From the NCBI GenBank assembly GCA_947177775.1, contig CAMWVS010000004.1, forward strand, positions 1-64,000: DNA of 64,000 bases, given 5' to 3'. Position numbers and translations under genes: made by a program. The notes beneath the pieces are model-generated. The model had not been told where the DNA came from and searched no databases. It saw nothing but the letters and a program-made list of their open reading frames with translations. This DNA is from an uncultured Prevotella sp. (GTDB lineage Bacteria > Bacteroidota > Bacteroidia > Bacteroidales > Bacteroidaceae). Of the stretch, positions 30,846 to 42,487 are shown piece by piece (within the stretch, counting starts at the first letter, position 1; the number at the start of each line of letters is the position of its first letter).

Positions 30846-30983
30846 GTCCGCGTGTGCGGACAGAACTGGCGCTGGCTTCGTCTTAGGGAATGTTACGGTT
30901 TGTCACTGACATTTTCTGAACCGTACGTGTATTATTATATAAGTTTGTTTACTGGCAAGTCCCGGCCGTGAGGTCGGGACTTG
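30846..30983 (+). ncRNA. Hairpin-rich non-coding region downstream of the riboswitch
   Basis: GTCCGC-GTGT-GCGGAC (30846-30861); TACGGTT..AACCGTA (30894-30925); CAAGTCCCGGCC-GTGA-GGTCGGGACTTG (30956-30983). Confidence 0.5.
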
Positions 30984-31193
30984 TCTCTTATATCCCTTGC
31001 TTTTTCCGTAAACAATCTGTTGTCTGCTTTGTTTTCAAAAGTCCTGCTGCCCGTTCTCTGCGGATAGAGATGACATTTCTCCTGTATTTGAAAGCGATTG
31101 GTGGTATAAAAGTGAGCGTGTTCGGAAATTTTGATGTACTTTTGCAGGACTTATAAAAGAACAGGAAATATACCGTAAAATCAATCTGAAGTT

Positions 31194-32492
31194 ATGGAAA
31201 TATCAGAATTGTATAGCATTTATGCCGCCAATCCCGTGCTGACGACTGACAGCCGCGACTGTCCCGAGGGTTCTGTCTTCTTAGCTCTGAAGGGAGCGTC
31301 GTTCAATGGCAACCGTTTTGCCGCCGCGGCGTTGGAGAAAGGTTGCGCATGGGCGGTAGTGGACGAACCGGAGTTTGCCACAGATCCGCGCTGTATCCTC
31401 GTTGACAACTGTCTGAAAACGTTTCAGCAGCTGGCCCGCCATCATCGTCGCCGGTTCTCTATTCCCGTAATCGGTATCACCGGAACTAATGGAAAGACAA
31501 CCACCAAGGAGCTTGTCTCGGCCGTGTTGGCCCGCCGCTATCGTGTTCTTTATACCGAAGGCAATTTCAACAACGATATCGGTGTGCCCAAGACGCTCCT
31601 GCGTATCACTCCCGACCACGAGATAGCTGTAGTGGAGATGGGGGCGAGCCATCCCGGAGACATCCGCACGCTGGTTGAAGTGGTAGAGCCCACATGCGGA
31701 CTGATCACCAACGTCGGCCGTGCCCATCTTCAAGGTTTCGGCTCGTTGGAAGGCGTGATCCGCACAAAAGGTGAACTCTACGACTATCTGCGCGGGCGTG
31801 AGGATAGCGTCACGTTCATCAACACGGACAATTCCCATCTGATGTCCATTGCCGGCGGCCTGCCCCGCATGGTGACCTACGGCCGTGGAGAGTCGGCTTC
31901 CGTGAGGGGCGAGATTGTCGGTTGCGCTCCTTTTCTCCGTTTCCGCTGGCAGGCTGAGGCCGCAGGAACGGAATGGCACGAGGTCGCTACCCATCTCATC
32001 GGGGCTTACAATATGGACAACATGCTGGCGGCAATCACCGTAGGACTACATTTTGAGGTTGCTCCGGAAGACATTTGCCGTGCGCTGGAGGACTATGTTC
32101 CAGGCAACAACCGTTCGCAGCTCACCATTACCGAAAATAACCGTCTGATTGTAGATGCCTACAACGCCAATCCTACGAGTATGGCGGCCGCAATAGAGAA
32201 TTTCCGTGATATGACGGCCGACGGAAAGATGGCTATCCTCGGCGATATGGGTGAGCTTGGCGACGTCAGCGCCGAGGAACACCGGCGTGTGGTGCGGCTG
32301 CTCATGGATGCCGGCCTGAAGGACGTGTGGCTCGTCGGAAGTGAATTCGGACGGACGGAATGTCCGTTCCGCAAGTTTGCCGATGTCGATGAGGTGAAGA
32401 CAGTCTTGGCCGCTGAACGTCCCGAAGGCCGCTGTATACTCATCAAGGGAAGCCACAGCACGCGTCTCTGCGAACTTCCTGAATTGCTCTGA
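31194..32492 (+). CDS. murF: UDP-N-acetylmuramoyl-tripeptide--D-alanyl-D-alanine ligase
   Basis: GITGTNGKTTTKELVSAVL, EMGASHPGDI, NANPTSM. Confidence 0.96.
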   Translation: MEISELYSIYAANPVLTTDSRDCPEGSVFLALKGASFNGNRFAAAALEKGCAWAVVDEPEFATDPRCILVDNCLKTFQQLARHHRRRFSIPVIGITGTNGKTTTKELVSAVLARRYRVLYTEGNFNNDIGVPKTLLRITPDHEIAVVEMGASHPGDIRTLVEVVEPTCGLITNVGRAHLQGFGSLEGVIRTKGELYDYLRGREDSVTFINTDNSHLMSIAGGLPRMVTYGRGESASVRGEIVGCAPFLRFRWQAEAAGTEWHEVATHLIGAYNMDNMLAAITVGLHFEVAPEDICRALEDYVPGNNRSQLTITENNRLIVDAYNANPTSMAAAIENFRDMTADGKMAILGDMGELGDVSAEEHRRVVRLLMDAGLKDVWLVGSEFGRTECPFRKFADVDEVKTVLAAERPEGRCILIKGSHSTRLCELPELL

Positions 32493-32522
32493 CGGTCAGG
32501 CGGATATGCCGTATTTTTTTAT

Positions 32523-32595
32523 CGGAGAAATCCGGTTCTCGCGTTTTCAGGCCCACAAAACGGTCTCCGGAAACGGCGGAAACCGGATCTCTCCG
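32523..32595. repeat. Imperfect inverted repeat after murF
   Basis: CGGAGAAATCCGGTT...AACCGGATCTCTCCG. Confidence 0.7.
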
Positions 32596-32774
32596 TTTTT
32601 AGGGTGGCTTCACGTCTTTTGAGGGTGACTCCAGATTGATGCCGTTCGTTTTCGTAAAGTGTTGATATTCCGTTATATACGCATCGGGTATTGGCCTCCG
32701 CCGCATCATTGCGTTCACTATGCCGAAGGCTCCGAAAAGGCTGTTTTTGTCTTTATTATTCTGAATTTCGGCTG

Positions 32775-33085
32775 TTCCAATCTGGAGAGCCGGCCCGCTT
32801 GATTTTTCATTTTCAGTCATGTTTTTCGCCGGAAAAATCGCTGCCGTTTTGCCGTAAGGCCCTCCCGGGGTTGCAACGGGGCCATTGTTGTCGTGCAACG
32901 GTAGCCCCGTTGCAATGCAACAATGGCCCCGTTGCAACCTCGGGAGAGCCTTACGGCTTGGAAAATCTTGCGTTTTCAGGTCTTTGGAATTGCACACTTG
33001 TTGCTGTTTCGGGCTAATCCGGCTGACAATCAGCTGGTTGCGTTTGCACGCGTAGAATTCGCGAATTTGAAAATAAAAATCCCGT
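32775..33085 (+). repeat. Palindromic MITE-like element, copy B (core 32850-32957)
   Basis: GCCGTAAGGCCCTCCCGGGGTTGCAACGGGGCCATTGTTG...CAACAATGGCCCCGTTGCAACCTCGGGAGAGCCTTACGGC. Confidence 0.85.
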
Positions 33086-33233
33086 GGTCCGAAATTCTCG
33101 AAATTTGAGACCTTTATGTCCGTGTTTTTCCGAATTTGGAAGAAGTGGCGGTGTTTTGCTCCGGGAATGGCGTTTTCCGGATGCTGCTCATAAAAAGTCC
33201 GGCCATTTTCGTATTCTCGCGCTTTTTGACTAA

Positions 33234-35282
<2,049 letters not shown>

Positions 35283-35310
35283 GGATTTCGGGTTGTGAGA
35301 ATTTCGGGAA

Positions 35311-35347
35311 GGTGTGTCAAAATGCAGATGAAGCACATTGACACACC
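35311..35347. repeat. GTGTGTCAAAATG hairpin repeat/terminator
   Basis: GGTGTGTCAAAATGCAGATGAAGCACATTGACACACC. Confidence 0.8.
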
Positions 35348-35361
35348 CTCCTGGAAATATA

Positions 35362-37635
35362 TCAGGCATAAGAGTGCATACCGCCGAGAACATAGTTCAC
35401 TCCGAAGTATGTCATCAGGACGGTGAGGAAAGCGGCGGTCATGAAGATATGGTATGTCAGCGGCCGGCGGAGCGACGGCAGTGAGCCGGCATGGACACCT
35501 ACGGCATAGACCATCATCGTTATGAGCGCCCAGACCTCCTTGGGGTCCCATCCCCAGTATGTTCCCCATGAGACATTAGCCCATACGGCTCCGATGAAGA
35601 TGCCGACGGCGAGCGTCGCGAGGGCGGGGTGGAGGAACAGCAGACTGAGCACGCGGAGCGCTTCCGGTGCGCCGGTCCGGCTGCTTCCGATGGTTTTCCG
35701 CGTAGCCGCCGCAACGACAAGGGCTGTCACACCGCAGATGAACGTCATGGCGAGCAGGGCGAATGAGAACATTATGGCGGAAACATGGAGACTGAGCAGA
35801 GGCGAGTTGAGCACAGGCATGACGTGGCTTATGTTCGGGTCCATCTGTCCGATGTGGGAAACGAGCAGGAAGAAGCCCGACATGAGGAAACCGAAGGCGA
35901 GCGCGATACGGAAGCGGCGGGCGGCTGCCAGCGATACGGCCATGACCACCCACGCCACGAACAGCATCGTCTCGTAGCCGTTTGACATCGGGATTGTGCC
36001 GCTGATGATCCACCGTAGGGCCTCACATACGGTCAGGGCGGCCAGCGACAGCGCCATCACGGCGCAGCAGAGCCGGAATGCGGCGCCCTTTGTTTTCCTG
36101 CCGCAGCCGGTCATCCGCCTTATTGCGACGGTCAGCATGACGACTCCGAACGTGAGATTGACCATGAAAAGGATTGTGGCGAACGGCACAGCGTTGTAAA
36201 TCCGTTCGGCTTTCGTCTGTAAAGACGACGGCAACGACATTCCCCCGTTTTTCTCCTGATAGCGCTTCATCTTGCCTATGAGCATTGCGGCGCGCTCCGT
36301 GTTGCCGCCGCCGGCCGCCTCGGCGAGCAGCGGGATGGCGCCTGCGATATAAAGGGCGTCGGGCGTAGGCACTGTGGCTGCGGGCTTGTCCGTCGGGGCA
36401 TTCCACGTCGTAGCGGCGTCGACAGTATATGGGAATATCTTCAGCAATGTTCCGCGTGTCACCTCCATGATCATCATCAGGCGGTCGTCTACGGCCGCCA
36501 CGTCCTTGTGGAACTTATCCGACGCTCCCGCCATGGTTTCCTGGACGTACGGGCCGAGGATATAACCGCCCATGTCGCGGTTGAAGAACGTGTTGACGGA
36601 ACAGTATTCCGGCAGCATCAGCGTCTCGCGCAGCGGTCCGTTCTTCATTTTTATTATCGGTTCGTCAAACCACCGGTCTCTCCACAGGATAAATCCCGTG
36701 AGCACCTGTTCGGCCGTCAGCCCCTCGTATGAAGTCTTTCCGCAGAGCTTCCGCGTGAAATCGACGGCCAGAGTCTGGACCGGACAGATGCGTCCGTTGT
36801 GAAGGACGTAGAGCCGGCCGAAATCCTCGGCCGTTTCCTTGGGCAGCACTGGCGGAGTTCTCTCACCGCCGTCAGCGCCCGATGCCGGAATGAAGCCGGC
36901 GGGAGCCATGAGAATGGTCATGACGAGCACGCTCTCCCTGACGGCCGGGCTTCTGAGAAGCCGCCGGAACGTTCCGGACGGATCCGCCAGCGACCAAAGA
37001 AACGAGATGAAGAGCAGCGCATAGCCCAGATATGTGACGGGAATACCCCACGGGTCGGCGTTGAGCGCGAGTATGCTGCCCTGCATGTCGGGGTCGTAGT
37101 CGCTCTGATAGAGCCTCACGCCGCGATGGGAGCAAATCCGGTTCATTGAGACGACAGCGCTTCGCGTGTCTCCGTCGGTGACGGTGATGTGGGAAATGTA
37201 GTCTGCGGCGGACGTCGTGCCTTCATGATACGCCACCTCGAAACGGTCGAGACGTATGCCGAACGGAAGCTGACGCTCACTCACGTCGTCACCGTCCTGA
37301 ACCAGATATGTCACGACTGTTTCGCCCTGACGCAGATGGATCATGCCACGTGTGGCCGTGAGGTGTGTCAGCAGCGCCCCGGCGAGTATGATGACGAACG
37401 ACAGATGGAGCAGAACCGTTGACGCGCGGCGCACCCTCCGCCTGATGAAATGGACGGCGGCAAAGGCTGTCAGCAGTGCCCACAACGCCGTGAACCACCA
37501 CGCGCCGTAGATGTTTTCAGCCGTGAAGTGTGTGCCGTGGCTCTTCTCGACGAACGTTGCCGCGCCCATGCATATTATGGTAAGGACGTAGAGAAATTTC
37601 AGGTATGCCGTAAATGATATTCCGGATGTTGTCAT
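35362..37635 (-). CDS. Cytochrome c biogenesis protein, ResB-CcsA fusion (CcsBA)
   Basis: N-terminal ResB-like half, C-terminal CcsA WWD-type ANVSWGTYWGWDPKEVWALI. Confidence 0.92.
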   Translation of the reverse strand: MTTSGISFTAYLKFLYVLTIICMGAATFVEKSHGTHFTAENIYGAWWFTALWALLTAFAAVHFIRRRVRRASTVLLHLSFVIILAGALLTHLTATRGMIHLRQGETVVTYLVQDGDDVSERQLPFGIRLDRFEVAYHEGTTSAADYISHITVTDGDTRSAVVSMNRICSHRGVRLYQSDYDPDMQGSILALNADPWGIPVTYLGYALLFISFLWSLADPSGTFRRLLRSPAVRESVLVMTILMAPAGFIPASGADGGERTPPVLPKETAEDFGRLYVLHNGRICPVQTLAVDFTRKLCGKTSYEGLTAEQVLTGFILWRDRWFDEPIIKMKNGPLRETLMLPEYCSVNTFFNRDMGGYILGPYVQETMAGASDKFHKDVAAVDDRLMMIMEVTRGTLLKIFPYTVDAATTWNAPTDKPAATVPTPDALYIAGAIPLLAEAAGGGNTERAAMLIGKMKRYQEKNGGMSLPSSLQTKAERIYNAVPFATILFMVNLTFGVVMLTVAIRRMTGCGRKTKGAAFRLCCAVMALSLAALTVCEALRWIISGTIPMSNGYETMLFVAWVVMAVSLAAARRFRIALAFGFLMSGFFLLVSHIGQMDPNISHVMPVLNSPLLSLHVSAIMFSFALLAMTFICGVTALVVAAATRKTIGSSRTGAPEALRVLSLLFLHPALATLAVGIFIGAVWANVSWGTYWGWDPKEVWALITMMVYAVGVHAGSLPSLRRPLTYHIFMTAAFLTVLMTYFGVNYVLGGMHSYA

Positions 37636-37696
37636 ATTTTAAATTTCAAGCATCTTGATTGGGCTCTTTTGACGCCCTGTTATTTGAAAGAATGAG

Positions 37697-37733
37697 GGTG
37701 TGTCAAAATGAAGATGAAGCATTTTGACACACC
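37697..37733. repeat. GTGTGTCAAAATG hairpin repeat/terminator, second copy
   Basis: GGTGTGTCAAAATGAAGATGAAGCATTTTGACACACC. Confidence 0.85.
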
Positions 37734-37788
37734 TTTTAAAATGACCGACAGAGCCTGTCTTATCCGCTAAAACAGGCTCTATTGTCTT

Positions 37789-39618
37789 TTATATGGCCTC
37801 GATGAAGGCTACGACAGCGTCACGGTCAGCCTTGCCCAGGCGGTAGAACTTCTCTGCAGTCCAGTAGGCATCAGACTCCTTGGAGTATCCGTGCCATAGA
37901 ATAGCCTCGACGACGTTGCGTGCGCGGCAGTCGTGCAGACGGTCGTCGGCACCCGTGAGGCGCTTGGACAGACCGCGGCCCCAGAGCGGAGTCGTGCGGC
38001 ACCAGCCCGTGCGGATGTCGTTCTTCATGAACAGACGGTGCTGGACCATATCCGTGTACGGCCATATCGTCTGATGGGGGAAGCGCGGCAGGACGTTCTG
38101 CGGGTCGAGACCGTTGGCTGCGGCATACGCCTTGATGCTGTTGTCCACCCAATAGTTGTCGGCGCCGGTGGTCCACGACGGACGGTGACACGTGGCGCAT
38201 CCCATCTCGTTGAACAACTGCTTTCCGCGTTTCACCTTGGCGTCGTCAAGATTGCGTGCCGCCGGAACGGCCAGACCGCGGTGCCAGACCATGAGGTCAT
38301 AGTAGTCCTTGTCGCTCATCTCCTCCTCGCCGTTGTATGGCGCACCATTGACGAAATAGCGCTCGAACGTCTCCGAGTCGGCGGCGGAGTTCAGACCGAG
38401 CAGCGTGTTGACCTTCTCGGCAATCTCCTCCTTTGTCTGTGCGAAATAAGGATAGAGTACCGACGTGTTGTCATCGCCGTTGCGGCTGATATAGTCAATC
38501 ACCTCCTCATCCTCAGACATGGCCTTTGCCCATGCCTTGGTCGTGTAGAAGTAGTGACGGTCAGAGCGGGTAACGTTGGTGATGTTCCAGATGGCGTTCG
38601 CTCCGGCACCGTCCTGAAGCGACGCGCGCGTCATGGCGTAGGTGAACTTCTTGACCTTCAGTTGACCGTCGGCCAGCTTATAGTAGGCACCGTTGGCCGT
38701 TCCGAGACTCTTGTCGCCGGCCCAGTCGTTGGCAGCGGCGTCCCACATGGCCGGATTGAGCACGTCGCTGACGTTCTGTCCGCGGCTGGCGGCATCGCCG
38801 GCCTGCTTCCGGTATTCCTCGCGCATGTCGTCCTCGTCGATGGCGTCAAGCAATCCGGTTCCGTAGATACCTATGGTCGACTCCAGGCGCACCTCGTAGT
38901 CGTTCGGCCGCGGGTTGGTGTTGAACGCATCTTCGGGAATGGTCACCTCCGGATAGATGAGCGAATAGGTCTCGCCGTCGGCGAAAGCCATAGGCAGACC
39001 GCTCGGCATGGCGTCAACCGTTCGCCATTCAATGCGTATCTTGCTCTCGTCGATGGGTGCCTTGAAGGGGTGCATGGCCTGTGTCTGGGGCATGCCCGTC
39101 ACTTCCGTCACGTAGGAGTTGGCGGCAAACGGATTGCCCGCGCGGTCGACACCGGCGTTGGGATGGTAGACAACGAGCAGATAGCCGTTGCCGACGGTGT
39201 TGGCCCGGTATTCCGTCTGGCGCTTGCCGTGGCCGTAGGCCGGGTGACAGTGGATACAGCTGTTGCGCGTCCATGACGGTCCGAGACCCTTGCGCGGGTT
39301 TTCGGTGATGGTGTAGACGTGCTCAAAGAAGTCTTCTCCCTTGTTGAAACTCGTCTCCATTCCGGCTACTCCGATCACGGCTGGAGCAGGTGCCGAGTAG
39401 CTGGCTTTCTCCGTCGTGCCGAGGAGTCCGCCCGGATACCACTCATCGGCTGTGAACGTGTCGTTGGCCTTGCCGAACTGGCTGTCGCCTGCGGCCAGCT
39501 CTCCGAGGCCGTTGGAGGTAACGGACTGCTGTGTCTCGTCGTCGTCAGAGCATGCCGTAGTCAGCTGGGTGGCCAAAATGGCTGCGAGGGTGAGTTTTGA
39601 AATGTCTGTAAATCTCAT
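37789..39618 (-). CDS. Di-heme oxidoreductase/peroxidase-like c-type cytochrome lipoprotein (former DUF1111)
   Basis: Two CXXCH sites, SCIHCHPAYGHG and GCATCHRPSW; lipobox-like TTAC. Confidence 0.9.
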   Translation of the reverse strand: MRFTDISKLTLAAILATQLTTACSDDDETQQSVTSNGLGELAAGDSQFGKANDTFTADEWYPGGLLGTTEKASYSAPAPAVIGVAGMETSFNKGEDFFEHVYTITENPRKGLGPSWTRNSCIHCHPAYGHGKRQTEYRANTVGNGYLLVVYHPNAGVDRAGNPFAANSYVTEVTGMPQTQAMHPFKAPIDESKIRIEWRTVDAMPSGLPMAFADGETYSLIYPEVTIPEDAFNTNPRPNDYEVRLESTIGIYGTGLLDAIDEDDMREEYRKQAGDAASRGQNVSDVLNPAMWDAAANDWAGDKSLGTANGAYYKLADGQLKVKKFTYAMTRASLQDGAGANAIWNITNVTRSDRHYFYTTKAWAKAMSEDEEVIDYISRNGDDNTSVLYPYFAQTKEEIAEKVNTLLGLNSAADSETFERYFVNGAPYNGEEEMSDKDYYDLMVWHRGLAVPAARNLDDAKVKRGKQLFNEMGCATCHRPSWTTGADNYWVDNSIKAYAAANGLDPQNVLPRFPHQTIWPYTDMVQHRLFMKNDIRTGWCRTTPLWGRGLSKRLTGADDRLHDCRARNVVEAILWHGYSKESDAYWTAEKFYRLGKADRDAVVAFIEAI

Positions 39619-39733
39619 GGTGTTTAATGTTTCTGATGTCTTTTATTGCTGAAAATCACTGTGGCGTCCAGCCCGAACAGAGTCGGACGGGACGCCTTTG
39701 TGAGGTGAAAGAGAGACCGTGAAGCGCTACAGA

Positions 39734-41071
39734 TCAGTCTTCTTCGGGGATTTCGGCGTCCTCGAATTGGATGTTCCATATCGTGCAGACATACTTCACG
39801 AACGGTGACGGCATGTTGCTGATACCTTCAATAGCGCTGACGTATGCGTTCTCGATGCTGTTGTTGATGTCGCCGCGGCTGACGCTCGCAAAGAACGTGT
39901 GGAAGCTGTAGCGTGCGGCCGTGCGGTCGGTAGAGCCCAGCCATACGTTGCGGATGGAGCGGATGTTGTCGCGGAAGTCGGTGATGGAGTTGTAGCTGTA
40001 GGGCGACTCCACGTAGGAGACGTCGCCGGCAGAGAACGGATTGGCAATCTTGGCTGTGCCGACCTCGTTGGCTATGCCGAGACAGCTGCCCTCATCGTCA
40101 GAGAGAACCTGAGATATGGCGGCCTGAATGTTGGGGTAGGAACTGCGCGAACCCTCCACGCCGGCCTTGGCGAGGTTGTCGCCGTAGGAAAGTCCGTCCT
40201 GAGTCTTGTAGTCGAGCCCGGCGTTGCGTACGACAGCCACACGTGAGGCGTTGGCTGTAGTCTCGCCCTCCCATGCCACCTGCAGCTGGAACGTGCGGTT
40301 CTTGAGCAGCGTGCAGATGTCCTGAGCATACTTCAGCTCTTGTGCTCCGCTGATGTTGCCGAAGCCCTTGTAGGTGTCATAACCTCTGAGCTCCTCCACA
40401 CGGCGCGGCTGTCCGTCGCGGAAGAGGATGAACTCAAGGGCGTGGAAGCCGAGGATGCTCTCGTCGTTGAGGTCCTCGGGACGTCCGCCGCGGTTGAAAT
40501 AGCCGAGGAGCATGGTGCGGTTGAGGGGCCAGGAGTCGATTGTGGGGTCGATGTTGAAGTCGGAAGCGGCACCGCCGAGGAACGCCTCGCTCATTTCCCA
40601 GTGGGAACGGGCCTTCTTGAAGTCCTCACAGGCGCTGTTGATCTGGGCCTGAGTGATGGTCGACGCGGTCAGACCGTGGAGCGTGGCTTCGAGGTGTTCA
40701 ACGTCGTCGGCCAGACGTGTGTATGTCGGAACGATGACGTTGGAGACAAGATTTTCCAGCGTCTTGCGCAGGTAGGCCTCCTGTTCAGACGAGAGGCGGG
40801 CCTGGCCGATGACGGCATTGGCGTTCTCCAGTTCGTCGCAGAGGTCTTCACAGCCGTCGATGGCGTTCTGGCCGAACAGCCTGTTGGCGTAGGCTGCGGC
40901 GGTGGTGTTGGACGGATAGTTCTCCTGGTCGAGGATGGGAGCTGTCTCGACGATGCCGAACTCGTTGTCACCCAGTGTCGTTGTTTCTCCGTTGTCGTCA
41001 TTTTCAGAACATGACGTGAAGGTTATGGCTCCCATGATGACTGTCATGGGAAGGAAAAGATACTTTTTCAT
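39734..41071 (-). CDS. Imelysin-family lipoprotein
   Basis: Lipobox FTSC; GxHxxE-type motif ILGFHALEFILFRDGQPR. Confidence 0.88.
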   Translation of the reverse strand: MKKYLFLPMTVIMGAITFTSCSENDDNGETTTLGDNEFGIVETAPILDQENYPSNTTAAAYANRLFGQNAIDGCEDLCDELENANAVIGQARLSSEQEAYLRKTLENLVSNVIVPTYTRLADDVEHLEATLHGLTASTITQAQINSACEDFKKARSHWEMSEAFLGGAASDFNIDPTIDSWPLNRTMLLGYFNRGGRPEDLNDESILGFHALEFILFRDGQPRRVEELRGYDTYKGFGNISGAQELKYAQDICTLLKNRTFQLQVAWEGETTANASRVAVVRNAGLDYKTQDGLSYGDNLAKAGVEGSRSSYPNIQAAISQVLSDDEGSCLGIANEVGTAKIANPFSAGDVSYVESPYSYNSITDFRDNIRSIRNVWLGSTDRTAARYSFHTFFASVSRGDINNSIENAYVSAIEGISNMPSPFVKYVCTIWNIQFEDAEIPEED

Positions 41072-41173
41072 TTGGTTTGTTTATTTGTGAATTGATTTAT
41101 TCGTTGATTATATAGTCCATTCCAGAGCTGCAGGCGGGCTTCCGTCATGATGTCCGGGAGACCCGCTGTCGGT

Positions 41174-42487
41174 TCAGAGGAACCATCCCTCATATGCCAC
41201 ACCGATGCTGACGGACGGCTCGTCGTTGTAGACGCTCTTGAGGAAGCGGTGGGAATATTCAGCCTTGACGGCCACCTGCGGCAGCGGGTGGTAGTTGATG
41301 CCGGCGGCCATGCGCTTCACCTCGGTATAGTCGTATGACGTGTTGCGCGTCTTTGAGGCGTATGGATTGTACTGCTCGTAGCGTCCGAAGACATAGAGCC
41401 GCTGGGCGTCCCGGCGCAGGGCGGGAATCTGGGAGAACACGTCGTATCCCGCCTCGATGCCGACGGCATAGGCATTCTTGCTCACGGAAGCCGAGTGGTG
41501 GTAGGGTGACTTCTTGTTCGTGCGGTTGTAGATGTATTTCAGCTGGTCGGCGGCACCGAGATAGCCGTAGTCGGCCTGACCGCGTACAATCCAGTTGTGG
41601 CCTTTGTAGGTAAAGTCGATGGCACCGATGGCCACGATTCCCTTATACTGTGACTCTACTCCGTTGGCATTGCGCGGATAGCTGTTGCCGATGGAGTGGC
41701 CGTAGTAGCCGCTCAGACCGATGCGCAGCCCTGGGACGGAATAGTTGTCGAGGCGGAGCGACGCACCGTATTTGTTGGCTACCTCAAATTCCAGCGGTGT
41801 TGACGTTCCCCGGTTGATCCATCCCGTGTTGGTGAAGTTGTCGGCGTTGAGGCCGGCCAGCAGCTGTGCTTCATATCGGAAGTCGCCCGAACGTCCCCAG
41901 AAGCTGATACCGGTCTGATGCCATGTTGACGGCATAATGGTGTTTTCGCCTTCCGGACGGTAGACGGTGAAGAAGTTGAGCGGTTCGTGGCGGGCGTTTG
42001 TCAGGCCGACTGGTACGACGATATGGCCCATCCTGATGTTGGCCCAACGTCCGAACGACTTCTGAATCCAGAACTGTTCCAGCTCTACCTCGCCGCCTTT
42101 TTCGGTCTCATGTTCCCATTCGCCACCTTCTTCTTCCTCCTTTTCGTAGGCGGCTCCGGTTCCACCGTGTTCAAATTCAATTTCCGTTCCCATTGTCCAG
42201 CCCTTTCCGAAGTCGTAGCCGATATAGATAACGGCGTGGGGAATGTCGAAACGTCCGTGGCTCGGGTCGTTCTTGTGGCTTTCGGCCTGGCTGTAGCGGC
42301 TCAGGTGGTCGCTGAAGAAATTGCGTGTCAGAGCCACTTCGCCGTATCCGCCGATGCTGAGACGCTTGCCTCCGGCGTGCTCCATGACGCTGTCTGCGGC
42401 AGAAACCTGTGCCATGACGGGAGCCGCTGTGAGCGACATTCCGGCCATGATGGCGCAGGCTGATAGATGATGGTAGATTGTGTTCAT
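41174..42487 (-). CDS. Outer-membrane porin-like beta-barrel protein
   Basis: Signal peptide from ATG at 42487; alternating beta strands; terminal aromatic WFL; -7 box at 42515-42522 places the track start (42538) upstream of the promoter. Confidence 0.82.
   Translation of the reverse strand: MNTIYHHLSACAIMAGMSLTAAPVMAQVSAADSVMEHAGGKRLSIGGYGEVALTRNFFSDHLSRYSQAESHKNDPSHGRFDIPHAVIYIGYDFGKGWTMGTEIEFEHGGTGAAYEKEEEEGGEWEHETEKGGEVELEQFWIQKSFGRWANIRMGHIVVPVGLTNARHEPLNFFTVYRPEGENTIMPSTWHQTGISFWGRSGDFRYEAQLLAGLNADNFTNTGWINRGTSTPLEFEVANKYGASLRLDNYSVPGLRIGLSGYYGHSIGNSYPRNANGVESQYKGIVAIGAIDFTYKGHNWIVRGQADYGYLGAADQLKYIYNRTNKKSPYHHSASVSKNAYAVGIEAGYDVFSQIPALRRDAQRLYVFGRYEQYNPYASKTRNTSYDYTEVKRMAAGINYHPLPQVAVKAEYSHRFLKSVYNDEPSVSIGVAYEGWFL

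Noticed and set aside
30968-31156. 62-aa ORF between riboswitch and murF, considered as the riboswitch-controlled gene
   Set aside because: Starts within the last hairpin, ends just upstream of murF over its putative promoter, and has no protein-like motif.
37933-39276. 447-aa + strand ORF
   Set aside because: Fully antisense to the di-heme oxidoreductase gene; mirror ORF from codon bias, low-complexity V/R/G-rich translation.
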